A DNA stretch of 64,000 nt from Providencia alcalifaciens (GCA_025961275.1 JAOQNJ010000001.1:1075353-1139352), one strand, 5' to 3'. Counted from the stretch's first letter, positions 47,307 to 59,011 are shown. Numbers and translations are program-made. The notes: a model not told the origin generated them from the sequence alone.

Positions 47307-48806
47307 TCAACCCACGCTATGCTCTAGGCTGATTGCTAGCAATTTCTGTGCTTCTACCGCAAACTCTAATGGAAGTTCCGAGAAAACATCTTTACAGAAA
47401 CCATTTACGATCATTGAAATCGCATCATCTTCACTTATTCCGCGTTGAAGGCAGTAAAAAAGCTGATCTTCTCCGATACGAGAGGTTGTGGCCTCATGCT
47501 CGAGATGTGCAGTATTGTTTTTTACTTCAACATAAGGGAAAGTGTGTGCGCCACATTGAGTACCTATCAACATCGAATCACATTGAGTGAAATTGCGTGC
47601 ATTATGGGCGCTAGGTAATATTTTCACTAAGCCGCGATAGCTATTTTGGCTTTTACCTGCTGAGATACCTTTAGAAATAATCGTCGAACGGGTATTTTTC
47701 CCGATGTGGATCATTTTTGTTCCTGTATCTGCTTGTTGGTTGCCATTTGTCAATGCGACGGAGAAGAATTCACCAACAGAATTATCACCTTTTAAGATCA
47801 CGCTTGGGTATTTCCATGTGATGGCTGAACCCGTCTCTGACTGGGTCCATGACATCTTCGAGTTTTCACCTTCGCACAGTGCACGCTTAGTGACGAAGTT
47901 AAGAATACCCCCCGTCTCGCTGTCTCCGCCTGAAAACCAGTTTTGAACCGTTGAGTATTTTACTTCTGCATCTTTATGGATGATGACTTCAACAACCGCA
48001 GCATGGAGCTGGTAGCTATCACGAACCGGTGCAGAACAGCCTTCAATGTAGCTAACATAACTGCCTTCATCGGCAATTAAAATAGTTCTCTCGAACTGCC
48101 CTGTTTTTGCCGCATTAATACGGAAATAAGTGGACAGCTCCATCGGGCAGTGAACCCCTTTAGGGATATACACAAAAGTACCATCTGAGGCGACAGCAGC
48201 ATTCAGGGCAGCAAAGAAGTTATCGTGACTAGAGACAACACTACCAAGATACTTTTGCACGAGCTCAGGATATTCGTGAATAGCTTCACCAAATGAGCAG
48301 AAAATAATACCGTGTTTAGCAAGATCTCCGCGGTATGTTGTGGAAACAGACACTGAGTCAAAAATTGCATCAACTGCAACCGCTTTTCCTTCACGAACAG
48401 GAACACCTAATTGATTAAAGGCTTCTTCAACTTCTGCTGTAAGATAGTTATTCGTTTCGGTAACGCCAGTCGCTTGTGTTGCACCGGATTGCGAGCCACA
48501 AGTATCATCACAAGAACCACAGGAAGGTGCTGAGTAATAACTATACTCTTGATAATCTAAATTTGGGTAATGGGCTTTCAACCAGTGTGGCTCTTCCATT
48601 CCTTTCCAATGATGATAAGCATCAAGACGGAACTTTAGCATCCACTCAGGTTCATTACGTTTCGCAGAAATAGCACGAACAACATCTTCGTTGATCCCTT
48701 TAGCCATTTCATCTGTGGCGACATTAGTAAAAAAGCCTTCTTTATAACGCTGGTCATCTAGCCAGCTTTGAACTTCATCGCCAATTTCTACATTGCTCTG
48801 AGACAT
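47307..48806 (-). CDS. sufB: Fe-S cluster scaffold protein SufB
   Basis: 499-aa scaffold on which the cluster is assembled. [19 protein letters not shown] gives the N-terminal cysteine cluster; [21 protein letters not shown], the conserved C in [13 protein letters not shown], and the C-terminal [19 protein letters not shown] are family signatures. It lies between sufA and sufC in the usual sufABCDSE order. Confidence 0.97.
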   Translation of the reverse strand: MSQSNVEIGDEVQSWLDDQRYKEGFFTNVATDEMAKGINEDVVRAISAKRNEPEWMLKFRLDAYHHWKGMEEPHWLKAHYPNLDYQEYSYYSAPSCGSCDDTCGSQSGATQATGVTETNNYLTAEVEEAFNQLGVPVREGKAVAVDAIFDSVSVSTTYRGDLAKHGIIFCSFGEAIHEYPELVQKYLGSVVSSHDNFFAALNAAVASDGTFVYIPKGVHCPMELSTYFRINAAKTGQFERTILIADEGSYVSYIEGCSAPVRDSYQLHAAVVEVIIHKDAEVKYSTVQNWFSGGDSETGGILNFVTKRALCEGENSKMSWTQSETGSAITWKYPSVILKGDNSVGEFFSVALTNGNQQADTGTKMIHIGKNTRSTIISKGISAGKSQNSYRGLVKILPSAHNARNFTQCDSMLIGTQCGAHTFPYVEVKNNTAHLEHEATTSRIGEDQLFYCLQRGISEDDAISMIVNGFCKDVFSELPLEFAVEAQKLLAISLEHSVG

Positions 48807-48822
48807 AATCTGACTTCACATG

Positions 48823-49191
48823 TTAAACGCCGAAGCTTTCACCACACCCACAGGCATGTTGCGCTTTCGGGTTATTAAATTTGAATATACGATTAAGGCC
48901 TTCTTGGACATAATCGATAACTGTGCCATCAATAAAAGGCATTGCTTCTTTTGGTACATACAGGTGTGCACCGTTGTGTTCAAAAAGTAAATGTTTCTCT
49001 GTTGGGTTTTCGATCATTTCAAAAACATAGCCAAAGCCTGCACAACCAGACTGTTTAACACCTAACGAAAGTCCTTTAGTTTCAGGATTTTGTTCCATCA
49101 ATTTGTTGATTTGTTTCGCTGCGCTATCAGTCAGGTTTACACCTTGCCAACTACTTTCATCCAGAGAAAAAGTTTCTACACTGTCAGTCAT
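48823..49191 (-). CDS. sufA: Fe-S cluster carrier SufA
   Basis: 122-aa A-type carrier. Cluster ligands are Cys in KQSGCAGFGY and the paired Cys in HACGCGESFGV. The ATG at 49191 gives the E. coli length; a longer frame from 49212 lacks a ribosome-binding site, while GGGGTC precedes 49191. First gene of the suf operon, 16 bases before sufB. Confidence 0.94.
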   Translation of the reverse strand: MTDSVETFSLDESSWQGVNLTDSAAKQINKLMEQNPETKGLSLGVKQSGCAGFGYVFEMIENPTEKHLLFEHNGAHLYVPKEAMPFIDGTVIDYVQEGLNRIFKFNNPKAQHACGCGESFGV

Positions 49192-49562
49192 TTTTGACCC
49201 CACAATTTTCATGGCTTTTCAGCCAGTTATCAGAAGATTAACTCCGTTTATGCTATGGTAACGATAACCCTTACTACTTCAACCATTTGTTTTGAGAGGT
49301 TATACCTATTTTAGCTCATTTATCACTCAATTGTAGCTTATTTTTTACCCATAAACAGCAAAAACGCATGCTAACTCATTAAATATAAACGATTAAAATT
49401 AATTACACTTTTTTTATCGTTTTGTACTAACCAATACACAAAATGGCACGAATTAATAAAGGTATATTTATTATACAACTTAATTGGTTTAGTAAGAATT
49501 GATATTATGATAAATCTCGATGAAGGAACCTCAGACCCAAATTAGTCTGAGGTTAGTAGCAA
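49192..49562. other. suf promoter region
   Basis: About 370 AT-rich bases between the menI stop and sufA; both genes are on the minus strand. It should contain sites for Fur, IscR and OxyR as in E. coli, but I could not identify one with confidence. No ORF. Confidence 0.5.
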
Positions 49563-49979
49563 CTAATCAGAAAGTACGGCCGTTGTTAGACGAGAGGTAC
49601 AACATAACTGCCCTTGCTCATTAAATATATCAATATTCCAAACTTGCTGGCGACGCCCAAGATGAATCGGTTTACAAATACCTTTAACAACTCCGTCCCT
49701 TGCAGAACGAATATGGTTTGCATTAATTTCAAGGCCAACAACATGTTGTTCACCTTCACTACACAAATAACCGGCGATTGAGCCTAATGATTCAGCTAAA
49801 ACAACCGACGCACCACCGTGTAATAAACCAAAAGGCTGCTTTGTTCGATTATCGACAGGCATTGTACCTTCCAGATAATTATCACCAAAATCAGTAATTT
49901 CAATCCCAAGATGACCTAGCATACAGTCTTTTGCCATTGCGGACATTTGTTCTAGGTTAAATTTACGTTTCCAAATCAT
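49563..49979 (-). CDS. menI: 1,4-dihydroxy-2-naphthoyl-CoA hydrolase MenI (YdiI)
   Basis: 138-aa hotdog-fold thioesterase in menaquinone biosynthesis. Signature GTMPVDNRTKQPFGLLHGGASVVLAESLGS includes the catalytic Glu; EQHVVGLEINANHIRSARDG follows. Near-identical in pattern to E. coli YdiI. Its ATG overlaps the ydiJ stop by four bases. Confidence 0.95.
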   Translation of the reverse strand: MIWKRKFNLEQMSAMAKDCMLGHLGIEITDFGDNYLEGTMPVDNRTKQPFGLLHGGASVVLAESLGSIAGYLCSEGEQHVVGLEINANHIRSARDGVVKGICKPIHLGRRQQVWNIDIFNEQGQLCCTSRLTTAVLSD

Positions 49980-52900
49980 TCAACTATCTCCAGCAATGCT
50001 TGTATAGGATGCTTTATTTGGATATTTTCCATGCGTTTTACTTGGCTGCGACACGAATACCCTGTACTTAAACATCGAGCTTTAGGTAGCTTATCTATCG
50101 CAGGTTTCCATGACAAATTATAGATACCTTTTGAATTTTTGATATTAGCCACTTCATGCCCATAGGTTCCTGCCATGCCACAACAGCCTACACTTATATT
50201 TTTCATTTCTTGGCCATAACGCTTAAATAAATTAACCCACTGCGCGCCACTATTTGGTAATGCCGTTGTTTCAGTACAATGACCAAAGAAATACCAAGGT
50301 TCCGACTGCGTTTTTTGGCTTAGCTGTGGCTCTGGTAATGTCACTAACCACTCATGAGCAAGCTGTACTGTAAACCGACACTGTTGCTGTCCAAGTATTT
50401 CGTGATACTCATCGCGATAACACAAGACTAGCGCGGGATCGACACCAACCATCGGTAATTCCAATTTTGCCACACGATTGAGGAAATCAGCAGTTTTTTG
50501 TGCCGTTTTCGCAAACCGAGCAAGAAAGCCTTTAATATGCTGAGCTTTACCGTTAGGTGAAAATGGTAACAATACAGGTTTAAATCCCAGTTTTTCTATC
50601 AATTTAACAAAATCAGCAACCACCTTCGCATCGTAATAACTGGTAAATGGATCTTGTACTACCAGCACATAATTTTGTCGTTGTGATGCCGTCATTCCCT
50701 CTAGCTGCTCGAGTGTAACTGTCATTGCAGCATTGCCTGACAGCTCTTGCTTTAAGGTTGGCTGTGAAAATAGCGGTAAATCAGCCATACCAATAGTTTG
50801 CTCACTTAACTTTTGTATCCATGGTTGACGCAAAAAGAAATTAAACACGCTGGGTGCTTTTGATAACAAAGGAGCACTAACCTCTACTCCTGCAACAATA
50901 TGATCACGCACAGGCCTTAAATAACGACTATGATATAAGGCTAAAAATTTGGCTCTAAATGAAGGTACATCAATTTTAATTGGGCATTGTGTTGAGCAAG
51001 CTTTACAAGCTAAACAACCAGACATTGCCGCTTTAACTTCGTGAGAAAAATCGTAATCATCTTTTTGAGCGCGCCATGTATTCCGTGTCTTATCAATCAA
51101 GCCACGCAGTGAGGGACGGTTGTCTTTTATCCCTTTCTCAATACTTTCAGGGCTGACACCTTGCTCTGCAAGTAACCGTAGCCATTCACGAACAAGTGAA
51201 GCACGGCCTTTTGGAGAATGAATTCGCTCACCACTAATTTTCATTGATGGGCACATTGGGCTTTTTACATCAAAGTTAAAACAAAGGCCATTACCATTAC
51301 AATCCATAGCCCCGCGAAATTCTTGGCGTATCTGCAGTGGAATTTGTCGATCATACGTGCCTCGTTTAACCGCATCAACCTGTATCATTGGCGCATTTAG
51401 CCCTGCAGGTGGACAAATTTTCCCAGGATTCAGGCGATTATCGGGATCAAATGCCGCTTTGATGTTACGTAACTCAGCAAAAAGCACTTCGCCAAAGAAC
51501 TCGGGGCTATATTGAGCTCTAAAGCCTTTTCCATGCTCTCCCCATAATAGCCCACCGTATTTTGCTGTGAGAGCGACAATGTCATCTGAAATTTGCTTCA
51601 TCAATATTTCTTGCTGAGGGTCACACATATCCAATGCAGGGCGGACATGCAAAACCCCTGCATCTACATGCCCAAACATGCCGTAGTTAAGATTATGGCT
51701 ATCCAGTAATGCCCTAAATTCAACGATATAATCAGCAAGATGTTCTGGAGGAACACAAGTATCCTCTACGAATGGGATTGGTTTAGCAGCACCTTTGCTA
51801 TTACCTAATAGGCCAACCGCTTTTTTACGCATATTATAAATACGGTTGATATCCTCAAGGTCATCACAAACCTGATAGCCAATAACCCCCGCTTTATGGC
51901 TCGCCATTAATTCATCAAGCCGCTGACAGAGGCTAACCATCAAGCCATTAATTTCGTTTTCATCATCACCACTGAATTCAACAATATTTAGGCCGAGCAT
52001 CTCTTTGTTGGGAACATCGGTAATCAATGTGTTAACTGAATGCCAGACAATATCTTCACGTGCGAGATTGAGGACTTTGGAATCAACCGTTTCAACGGAA
52101 AGTGCTTTTGCTTGAACCATAAAAGGTGCATTACGAAGCGCTGATTCGAATGAATCATATTTAACATTAACCAATTGACGAACTTTCGGTAACGGTGTGA
52201 TATCCAATGTTGCTTCAGTAATAAACGCAAGTGACCCTTCGGACCCCGTTAATATACGAGTAAGATCAAATTCACTGAGATCATCATTGAAGACATGGCG
52301 TAAATCATAACCCGTTAAAAATCGATTGAGTTTTGGAAATTTGGCTTCAATCAATGGTCGCTGCTCTAAACAACGTTCAAATACTGTTTTATAAATTCGA
52401 CCAGCGACAGAATCTTCAGACGCAATCGTTTGGGCGAGTGCTATAGGCATAGATCGCGTATCAAGGCACTCTCCCCCGAGTAAAATAGCTTTAACACCCA
52501 AAACATGATCAGACGTTTTACCGTAAACCAGAGAGCCTTGACCAGAAGCATCAGTATTGATCATGCCACCTAAAGTTGCTCGATTACTGGTGGACAATTC
52601 AGGTGAGAAAAAATAACCATATGGTTTGAGAAATTCATTGAGCTGATCTTTAATCACACCAGCTTCGACTTTAACCCACCCTTGTTCTGGATTAATTTCA
52701 AGGATGCGATTCATATAGCGTGACATATCAACCACGATCCCTTCCGTGAGTGACTGACCATTGGTACCCGTTCCACCACCACGAGGGGTAAATGTGAGTT
52801 CACGGAATTTATCTAGCCCTGCCACACGGGTTATAATTTGTACATCTGCACTTGAACGTGGAAAAATAACTGCCTGAGGTAATAATTGATAAATGCTATT

Positions 52901-53032
52901 ATCTGTTGCCATTGATAAGCGTTCAGCATAGCTAGTACCATTATCTCCTGTAAAACCCTGCTCTTGTAGCTGGTGCAGAAATTCAATGGCGAGTTTACTT
53001 TGATGAGGTGCTTCAGTTATACGCGGGATCAT
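49976..53032 (-). CDS. ydiJ: FAD-linked oxidoreductase YdiJ (D-2-hydroxyglutarate dehydrogenase)
   Basis: 1018-aa fusion protein. Residues about 45-270 form an FAD-binding PCMH-type domain (TFTPRGGGTGTNGQSLTEGIVVD), then a C-terminal FAD-oxidase domain (YGMFGHVDAGVLHVRP, LWGEHGKGFRAQY). A ferredoxin-like part includes CNGNGLCFNF and CLACKACSTQCPIK, and a CCG-type cysteine-rich domain ends it (FGHCTETTALP, GCCGMAGTYGHEV). E. coli YdiJ oxidises D-2-hydroxyglutarate made by SerA. Its order relative to menI is as in E. coli. Confidence 0.95.
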   Translation of the reverse strand: MIPRITEAPHQSKLAIEFLHQLQEQGFTGDNGTSYAERLSMATDNSIYQLLPQAVIFPRSSADVQIITRVAGLDKFRELTFTPRGGGTGTNGQSLTEGIVVDMSRYMNRILEINPEQGWVKVEAGVIKDQLNEFLKPYGYFFSPELSTSNRATLGGMINTDASGQGSLVYGKTSDHVLGVKAILLGGECLDTRSMPIALAQTIASEDSVAGRIYKTVFERCLEQRPLIEAKFPKLNRFLTGYDLRHVFNDDLSEFDLTRILTGSEGSLAFITEATLDITPLPKVRQLVNVKYDSFESALRNAPFMVQAKALSVETVDSKVLNLAREDIVWHSVNTLITDVPNKEMLGLNIVEFSGDDENEINGLMVSLCQRLDELMASHKAGVIGYQVCDDLEDINRIYNMRKKAVGLLGNSKGAAKPIPFVEDTCVPPEHLADYIVEFRALLDSHNLNYGMFGHVDAGVLHVRPALDMCDPQQEILMKQISDDIVALTAKYGGLLWGEHGKGFRAQYSPEFFGEVLFAELRNIKAAFDPDNRLNPGKICPPAGLNAPMIQVDAVKRGTYDRQIPLQIRQEFRGAMDCNGNGLCFNFDVKSPMCPSMKISGERIHSPKGRASLVREWLRLLAEQGVSPESIEKGIKDNRPSLRGLIDKTRNTWRAQKDDYDFSHEVKAAMSGCLACKACSTQCPIKIDVPSFRAKFLALYHSRYLRPVRDHIVAGVEVSAPLLSKAPSVFNFFLRQPWIQKLSEQTIGMADLPLFSQPTLKQELSGNAAMTVTLEQLEGMTASQRQNYVLVVQDPFTSYYDAKVVADFVKLIEKLGFKPVLLPFSPNGKAQHIKGFLARFAKTAQKTADFLNRVAKLELPMVGVDPALVLCYRDEYHEILGQQQCRFTVQLAHEWLVTLPEPQLSQKTQSEPWYFFGHCTETTALPNSGAQWVNLFKRYGQEMKNISVGCCGMAGTYGHEVANIKNSKGIYNLSWKPAIDKLPKARCLSTGYSCRSQVKRMENIQIKHPIQALLEIVE

Positions 53033-53302
53033 TATTAACGATGACTCTTGTTGTTTAGTGTTCGCATTGCTCGTTCTGTACTATCTTTACTTTAAGTAGC
53101 ACAATAGTGCCAGATTGGTTTACAGAGCTTTCCCCTGCAAAACACCTGTTGCTCTGAAAGAGAGTACAACCGCTGATGACATTGTCAGTAATGAACCATA
53201 TCACAATATTGTTTTTTTTTGATCGTGAAAAATAATTACGTTATTTTTAGCTAAAGAAACAGCTCACTTGCAGAGTTTTTATTTGTTAAGGATTAGGCAT
53301 TA

Positions 53303-54418
53303 ATGGAAAAATCGCAAAATAGACTCGATTTACCCAAGCTTCTTTTCGGATTGGCTTTTATTATTTTAATGATAACAGCCTGCTTTTGGGTTCTAAACCC
53401 GTTTATTCTTGGCTTTGCTTGGGCAGGAATGACAGTCATTGCAACCTGGCCTCTACTACTCAAAATAGAGGCTAGGTTATGGAATAAACGTTGGCTTGCT
53501 ACTTTAGTGATGGTTTCTCTGATACTTCTGCTATTTGTTATCCCATTGGGTGTCCTCATTGGTAGCATCATTCAAAACAGTGGACCTCTTATTGACCTTG
53601 CGAAATCGCCGAATAGTTTACGCTTACCTGATTTGGAGTGGTTAAATAGTATTCCATTGGTGGGCGGGAAAATTTATTACGCTTGGCATAGCTTAGTGGC
53701 TAGTGGCGGTAACGCATTGTTAGCAAAAGTTCAGCCTTATTTTGGCCAAGCCGCAGGCTGGTTTGTCACACAAGCGATCAGTGCTGGTCGTTTTATGTTC
53801 CACCTTCTACTGATGCTGCTTTTTAGTGGGTTACTCTACTTAAAAGGCGAATCAGTAATGTTAAGTATTCGTCATTTTGCTGTTCGCTTAGCTGGTATTC
53901 GTGGTGATGCGGCCGTATTATTAGCAGCTCAATCAATTCGTGCGGTAGCACTTGGTGTAGTTGTGACTGCATTGATTCAAGCTATTGTTGGCGGCGTTGG
54001 ACTTGCTTTATCGGGCATCAGTTTTGCCGCTATCCTTACTGTACTGTTGTTTATTTGTTGTGTCGCACAACTTGGGCCATTATTTATTATGATCCCTTCC
54101 GTTATTTGGCTTTTTTGGACAGGCGATACCACATGGGGAATTATTCTTGGTATTTGGGCTGCAGTTGTCGCAACAATGGATGGAGTATTGCGTCCGTGGC
54201 TTATAAAAATGGGTGCTGATCTTCCAATGGTCCTTATTCTTGTCGGTGTTATTGGCGGTATTTTATCTTTTGGGATGATGGGATTGTTCATTGGTCCTGT
54301 AGTATTAGCTGTTTCATATAGCTTATTAAAAGCTTGGATGAATGAGGTCGCACTTCCAAATGAGAACCTTGAAGAAACAGAAAAATTTCTCGAAAAAGAA
54401 TTTATGATTAAAAAATAA
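53303..54418 (+). CDS. ydiK: AI-2E family transporter YdiK
   Basis: 371-aa polytopic membrane protein (about eight helices) of the AI-2 exporter/PerM superfamily. SGIIGILSF-like motif is present as VGVIGGILSFGMMGLFIGPVVLAV near the end, diagnostic of the family. Substrate unknown; E. coli ydiK lies in the same spot, divergent from ydiJ. Confidence 0.92.
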   Translation: MEKSQNRLDLPKLLFGLAFIILMITACFWVLNPFILGFAWAGMTVIATWPLLLKIEARLWNKRWLATLVMVSLILLLFVIPLGVLIGSIIQNSGPLIDLAKSPNSLRLPDLEWLNSIPLVGGKIYYAWHSLVASGGNALLAKVQPYFGQAAGWFVTQAISAGRFMFHLLLMLLFSGLLYLKGESVMLSIRHFAVRLAGIRGDAAVLLAAQSIRAVALGVVVTALIQAIVGGVGLALSGISFAAILTVLLFICCVAQLGPLFIMIPSVIWLFWTGDTTWGIILGIWAAVVATMDGVLRPWLIKMGADLPMVLILVGVIGGILSFGMMGLFIGPVVLAVSYSLLKAWMNEVALPNENLEETEKFLEKEFMIKK

Positions 54419-54596
54419 ATTACATTTAATTAACTTTTAGCATGCTTTTATTAAGCATGCTTCTTAATTAATCCTCCTTTTCATTAATATTTAGAAATAA
54501 TATTTAACAGACTTATATTAGTTTTTAACCTCATTTGTGATATTATCTCCTGTACAAAACTTATTCCCTTTAACTAACAGCCACTAAGAATTATAT
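54419..54596. other. ydiK-rprA intergenic sequence
   Basis: AT-rich. A hairpin TTAGCATGC ... GCATGCTT (about 54435-54463) after ydiK may end its transcript. No ORF. Confidence 0.5.
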
Positions 54597-54610
54597 TAAG
54601 AGTGTTCTGA
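54597..54610 (+). promoter_or_regulatory. RcsB box candidate upstream of rprA
   Basis: TAAGAGTGTTCTGA resembles the RcsB/RcsAB box (TAAGAATATTCCTA type). It lies 40-75 bases before the likely start of rprA, a gene activated by RcsB in E. coli. The exact distance depends on the unmapped start. Confidence 0.45.
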
Positions 54611-54654
54611 GTGTATATAAAGTTTAATTAAATTATCATAAATAAATCGAGCAA

Positions 54655-54763
54655 CATTTTGCTAATATGAATCACTAAATTATGCTTGTTCTATTTAAAG
54701 CATAATTAAAAGAATTGCTGTGTGTAGTCTTTGCCTGTCAGCCCATGATAGGCTTTTTTTTTA
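54655..54763 (+). ncRNA. rprA: Small regulatory RNA RprA
   Basis: The 24 bases at 54712-54735 (GAATTGCTGTGTGTAGTCTT plus TGCC) are identical to the core of E. coli RprA as I remember it, followed by a terminator GCCTGTC ... GATAGGC and nine Ts. A 10-bp hairpin (AATTATGCTT / AAGCATAATT, 54679-54708) replaces the E. coli 5' hairpin. The position between ydiK and ppsA also matches. RprA with Hfq activates rpoS translation. The 5' end is an estimate. Confidence 0.85.
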
Positions 54764-55293
54764 TCTTATTTCCTAATATGAATTCTGATTCAACTTACAT
54801 AAAATACTCGTATATGGTTACTCAAAGAAACTCGACGTTACATTTAGTCTATTACAAATAGAGTTGATATTCTGCCCCCTAACCCCAGCCCAACTTTTTC
54901 TTATCTTAATATCATCTCCTCTAACCGGTACACAAGTTATAGCTTACGTATTATATATAATAATAACATCCACCTTCATTACTCTTTGTTAGAGTGAATT
55001 GACCACTCAGCTACTCTTTATATATTTTTTTATATAACCAAATTAAATTTACTTAAAATGATTAATACCAACGCATCGATACATTAATCTTTTTCATACA
55101 AATCCTACCCTCGAAAAGCATATTGAACCATTAATTACCAACTTGAAAAATTCATTTTATTTGTAAATTAATGATTAATTACAAATAAATTTATCTTTTT
55201 TGTTGATTAGCTTAATCGGCATAACTAATAAAAAAAACCGGCAGTATAAATTTGCCGGTTTAATTCGTATTTATTAAATAATTTATTACGAAA
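54764..55293. other. rprA-ppsA intergenic region
   Basis: About 530 AT-rich bases without an ORF. An inverted repeat AAACCGGCA ... TGCCGGTTT (55236-55261) lies just after ppsA and is its likely terminator. Confidence 0.6.
55236..55261 (-). terminator. Terminator of ppsA
   Basis: On the minus strand AAACCGGCAAATTTATACTG-CCGGTTT forms a stem followed by a run of Ts (the A-run at 55229-55238 on the plus strand). Confidence 0.8.
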
Positions 55294-57669
55294 TTATAAT
55301 TTTGCGAGATTTAGCCATGTCTTAATGACTGTATCTGGATTAAGGGATAGACTATCAATACCTTCTTCAACAAGCCATTGAGCAAAATCCTCATGATCCG
55401 ATGGACCTTGGCCACAAATGCCAACATACTTATTTTGACGCTTAGCTGCTTTGATTGCCATTGAAAGCAGGGCTTTAACAGCTTCATTACGCTCATCAAA
55501 TAGCTCTGAGACGACGCCTGAATCTCTATCCAATCCTAATGTTAGCTGAGTCATATCATTTGAGCCAATAGAAAAACCATCGAAGTACTCAAGAAATTGG
55601 TCCGCCAGCAAAGCATTTGATGGAATTTCACACATCATAATAATTTTTAGGCTATTTTCACCGCGTTTAAGACCATGTTTTGCTAACTCAGCAATCACAG
55701 CCTCAGCTTGATGAACTGTGCGAACAAATGGAACCATAATTTCTACGTTGGTTAACCCCATCTCATTACGCACACGCTTAACCGCTTCACACTCAAGCGC
55801 AAAACAGGCTCTGAAGCTATCTGAAACATAACGACCTGCCCCGCGAAAACCTAACATTGGATTTTCTTCTTCAGGCTCATAAATATCGCCACCGACTAAG
55901 TTGGCATATTCATTAGATTTGAAATCAGATAAACGAACGATGACACGTTTTGGCCAGAATGCAGCCGCCAGTGTTGAAATTCCTTCTGTCAATTTACCAA
56001 TATAGAATTCAATTGGATCATCATAGCCTGCCATAAGCGCGCGAATTTCACTTTGCAGCTCAGGTGTTTGAGCATCAAACTCGAGTAGCGCTCTTGGGTG
56101 AACACCAATCATACGGTTGATGATGAATTCTAATCTTGCTAAACCAACACCTTCATTCGGTAAGCAAGCAAAATCAAATGCACGGTCAGGATTACCCACG
56201 TTCATCATAATTTTCACATCAAGATGCGGCATTTTGTCTACGGCTGAGCTATGAATTTCAAAATCAAGTTCACCTTCATACACAAAACCGGTGTCCCCTT
56301 CAGCGCAAGAAACTGTCACCTGCTGATCTGCCACCAAACGTTCTGTTGCATCACCACAACCAACAACAGCGGGGATCCCTAACTCACGAGCAATAATTGC
56401 AGCATGGCAAGTACGTCCACCTCGATTAGTCACAATCGCCGCCGCTTTTTTCATAATAGGTTCCCAGTCAGGGTCTGTCATATCAGTAACCAACACGTCA
56501 CCTGGCTGGACCCTATCCATTTCACTTATATTATGAATGACTTTAACCCTACCCGCGCCAATCCGGTGACCAATAGCACGCCCTTCAACTAAAACGTTGC
56601 CTTGCTCTTTTAATTGATAGCGTTCCATTACCTGCTGATTTGAACGAACTGTTTCTGGACGGGCTTGTACAATATACAATCGCCCATTATGGCCATCTTT
56701 AGCCCATTCAATGTCCATTGGGCGACCATAATGCTTTTCAATCTGTAATGCTTGACGTGCTAGCTCTTCAATTTCATGATCAGTTAAAGAGAAACGATTG
56801 CGTAGCGCTTCTGGTACGTCTTCAATTTGTACTTGTTTACCATGCTCTTGGCTGTTCGCATAAACCATTTGTAATTTCTTCGACCCTAAGGTACGACGAA
56901 CAATAGCAGGACGTTTATTAATTAGCGTCGGTTTATGCACATAGAATTCATCAGGATTAACCGCGCCTTGTACGACCATTTCACCTAATCCATACGCTGA
57001 TGTAATAAACACCACTTGGTCAAAACCAGATTCAGTATCAATCGTAAACATGACACCTGAAGATGATAAATCTGAACGTACCATCCTTTGCACACCAGCA
57101 GAAAGTGCCACCCCACGGTGGTCATAACCTTGGTGAACACGATAAGAAATTGCACGATCATTAAATAAAGAAGCAAATACATGTTTAATCGCAACTAATA
57201 CCGCATCAATGCCTTGAACGTTCAGGAAGGTCTCCTGCTGCCCTGCAAATGAAGCATCAGGCATATCCTCTGCGGTTGCAGATGAACGAACAGCAAACGA
57301 TGCTTCTTTTTCACCTTCAGACAACGTTTGATATGCCGTACGAATATCATCTTCCAACTCAGCTGTTAGTGGCGTATCAATTACCCATTGGCGAATTTTT
57401 TCACCCGCGGCAGCAAGTTGATTAATGTCATCAACATCTGTTTCATCGAGTAGTTTATAAATCCGTTGATTGACGCCGCTCTGCTCAAGAAAATCATTAA
57501 ACGCCTGTGCGGTTGTCGCAAATCCGTTAGGTACGGATACACCAAGATCGGACAGGTTAGTAATCATTTCACCGAGCGAGGCATTTTTACCACCAACACG
57601 GTCAACATCATTCATTCCTAATTGGTTATACCAAAGTACATTACACGAAGTGAGGCTATTTGTGGACAT
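55294..57669 (-). CDS. ppsA: Phosphoenolpyruvate synthase
   Basis: 791-aa gluconeogenic enzyme, pyruvate plus ATP to phosphoenolpyruvate, AMP and phosphate. N-terminal ATP-grasp ([14 protein letters not shown]), phosphohistidine domain with catalytic His in [21 protein letters not shown], and the PEP-binding barrel ending CGQGPSD with the catalytic Cys in KYVGICGQG. The ATG at 57669 ([15 protein letters not shown]) gives E. coli length (792); an in-frame ATG 42 bases earlier is rejected. GGATCG precedes the start. Confidence 0.96.
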   Translation of the reverse strand: MSTNSLTSCNVLWYNQLGMNDVDRVGGKNASLGEMITNLSDLGVSVPNGFATTAQAFNDFLEQSGVNQRIYKLLDETDVDDINQLAAAGEKIRQWVIDTPLTAELEDDIRTAYQTLSEGEKEASFAVRSSATAEDMPDASFAGQQETFLNVQGIDAVLVAIKHVFASLFNDRAISYRVHQGYDHRGVALSAGVQRMVRSDLSSSGVMFTIDTESGFDQVVFITSAYGLGEMVVQGAVNPDEFYVHKPTLINKRPAIVRRTLGSKKLQMVYANSQEHGKQVQIEDVPEALRNRFSLTDHEIEELARQALQIEKHYGRPMDIEWAKDGHNGRLYIVQARPETVRSNQQVMERYQLKEQGNVLVEGRAIGHRIGAGRVKVIHNISEMDRVQPGDVLVTDMTDPDWEPIMKKAAAIVTNRGGRTCHAAIIARELGIPAVVGCGDATERLVADQQVTVSCAEGDTGFVYEGELDFEIHSSAVDKMPHLDVKIMMNVGNPDRAFDFACLPNEGVGLARLEFIINRMIGVHPRALLEFDAQTPELQSEIRALMAGYDDPIEFYIGKLTEGISTLAAAFWPKRVIVRLSDFKSNEYANLVGGDIYEPEEENPMLGFRGAGRYVSDSFRACFALECEAVKRVRNEMGLTNVEIMVPFVRTVHQAEAVIAELAKHGLKRGENSLKIIMMCEIPSNALLADQFLEYFDGFSIGSNDMTQLTLGLDRDSGVVSELFDERNEAVKALLSMAIKAAKRQNKYVGICGQGPSDHEDFAQWLVEEGIDSLSLNPDTVIKTWLNLAKL

Positions 57670-57783
57670 TGAAAGCGATCCTTTATCTAGCAAAATAGTG
57701 GCAAAGTACAAATCATAAAAATCTCATTGGCGATATTTCGCCTCATGAAACAGACTAGCACAGACAATATGGGAACATTGACA

Positions 57784-57797
57784 GGTGAATCGTTCCG
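57784..57797 (+). promoter_or_regulatory. Cra-like site in the ppsA-ppsR intergenic region
   Basis: GGTGAATCGTTCCG fits 13 of 14 positions of the Cra consensus RSTGAAWCSNTHHW. It lies 115 bases upstream of the ppsA start, between divergent genes. E. coli ppsA is activated by Cra from an upstream site, so this is a reasonable activator site. Confidence 0.6.
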
Positions 57798-57933
57798 TCT
57801 AACAAGAAAAAATTTTTGTTCTAAAAATTGCTCAAATAATGGCTATACTTTTGTCTATAAATTATTTTTTAAACTTTAATCAAATATAATATCTCTCTAA
57901 AATTAACGAAAAACACAAAAAAAGACGGAATCT

Positions 57934-58794
57934 ATGAGTAAAACAACGCCAATTAATAAAAAAACAAACCTCACAGAACGAACTGTTTTCTTTATTTCTG
58001 ATGGAACAGCGATTACGGCAGAGACATTAGGTCATGCTGTTTTGTCACAATTTCCCTTAGCTTTTAGTTCTTATACCCTACCGTTTGTCACCACAGAAGC
58101 TCGCGCACAGGAAATAAAACAAAAAATTGATGCTATTTATCAAGAAACGCAAAACCGACCATTAGTCTTTTATTCCATCATTTCACCGTCAGTGAGAAAA
58201 ATCATCACTGAGAGTTTGGGTTTTTGTCAGGATATAGTGCAAACTTTGGTCGCACCAATCCAGCAAGAAGTTGGGCTTGAACCAGAACCTAAGCTCAATC
58301 GTACCCATGGGTTATCCCTACAAAATATAACCCAGTATGATGCACGTATCGCGGCAATAGAATATACACTGGCACATGATGATGGCATTTCACTCCGTAA
58401 CCTTGACCAAGCACAGGTCATCCTTATTGGTGTTTCTCGTTGTGGTAAAACACCGACCAGCCTCTATTTAGCTATGCAATTTGGTATACAAGCAGCTAAC
58501 TATCCATTCACGGCAGACGATATGGATAACATACAACTCCCCCCCGCCTTACGCCCCTATACGCATAAACTCTTTGGCCTCACAATTAGCACTGAACGAC
58601 TATCTGCTATTCGCCAAGAACGTCGTGAAAATAGCCGTTATGCCTCATTACGTCAGTGTCGTATCGAAACCGCCGAGGTCGAAGCCCTTTTTAGGCAAAA
58701 TAAAATTAATTACCTCAACACGACAAATTACTCTGTTGAAGAGATCTCCGCTAAAGTGATTGATACAATGGGGCTACAACGACGAATTTTTTAA
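57934..58794 (+). CDS. ppsR: PEP synthase regulatory protein PpsR (YdiA)
   Basis: 286-aa DUF299 bifunctional kinase and pyrophosphorylase that inactivates and reactivates PpsA by phosphorylating a threonine next to its catalytic His. The P-loop is [14 protein letters not shown]; the N-terminal [16 protein letters not shown] and the C-terminal SLRQCRIE are family motifs. It is divergent from its target ppsA, as in E. coli. Confidence 0.95.
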   Translation: MSKTTPINKKTNLTERTVFFISDGTAITAETLGHAVLSQFPLAFSSYTLPFVTTEARAQEIKQKIDAIYQETQNRPLVFYSIISPSVRKIITESLGFCQDIVQTLVAPIQQEVGLEPEPKLNRTHGLSLQNITQYDARIAAIEYTLAHDDGISLRNLDQAQVILIGVSRCGKTPTSLYLAMQFGIQAANYPFTADDMDNIQLPPALRPYTHKLFGLTISTERLSAIRQERRENSRYASLRQCRIETAEVEALFRQNKINYLNTTNYSVEEISAKVIDTMGLQRRIF

Positions 58795-59011
58795 TAGGTA
58801 TTTGGTATAAAAACTTTTCATTCAATTTGAGTTGAAGGTTGAATTTAAGCCATTTTCGTTTATTGTGATCTCCATCACTGATACAGCTTTGCCTAAGAGC
58901 TGTATATCTTTGAAGGTCAAATTTTATTTGAATTAAAACCTTTTGAGCAAGGCGATCCGCTTATATCACCTATAAATATAAGCAAGATACCTTTCAGCTC
59001 AAGGTAAAGAA

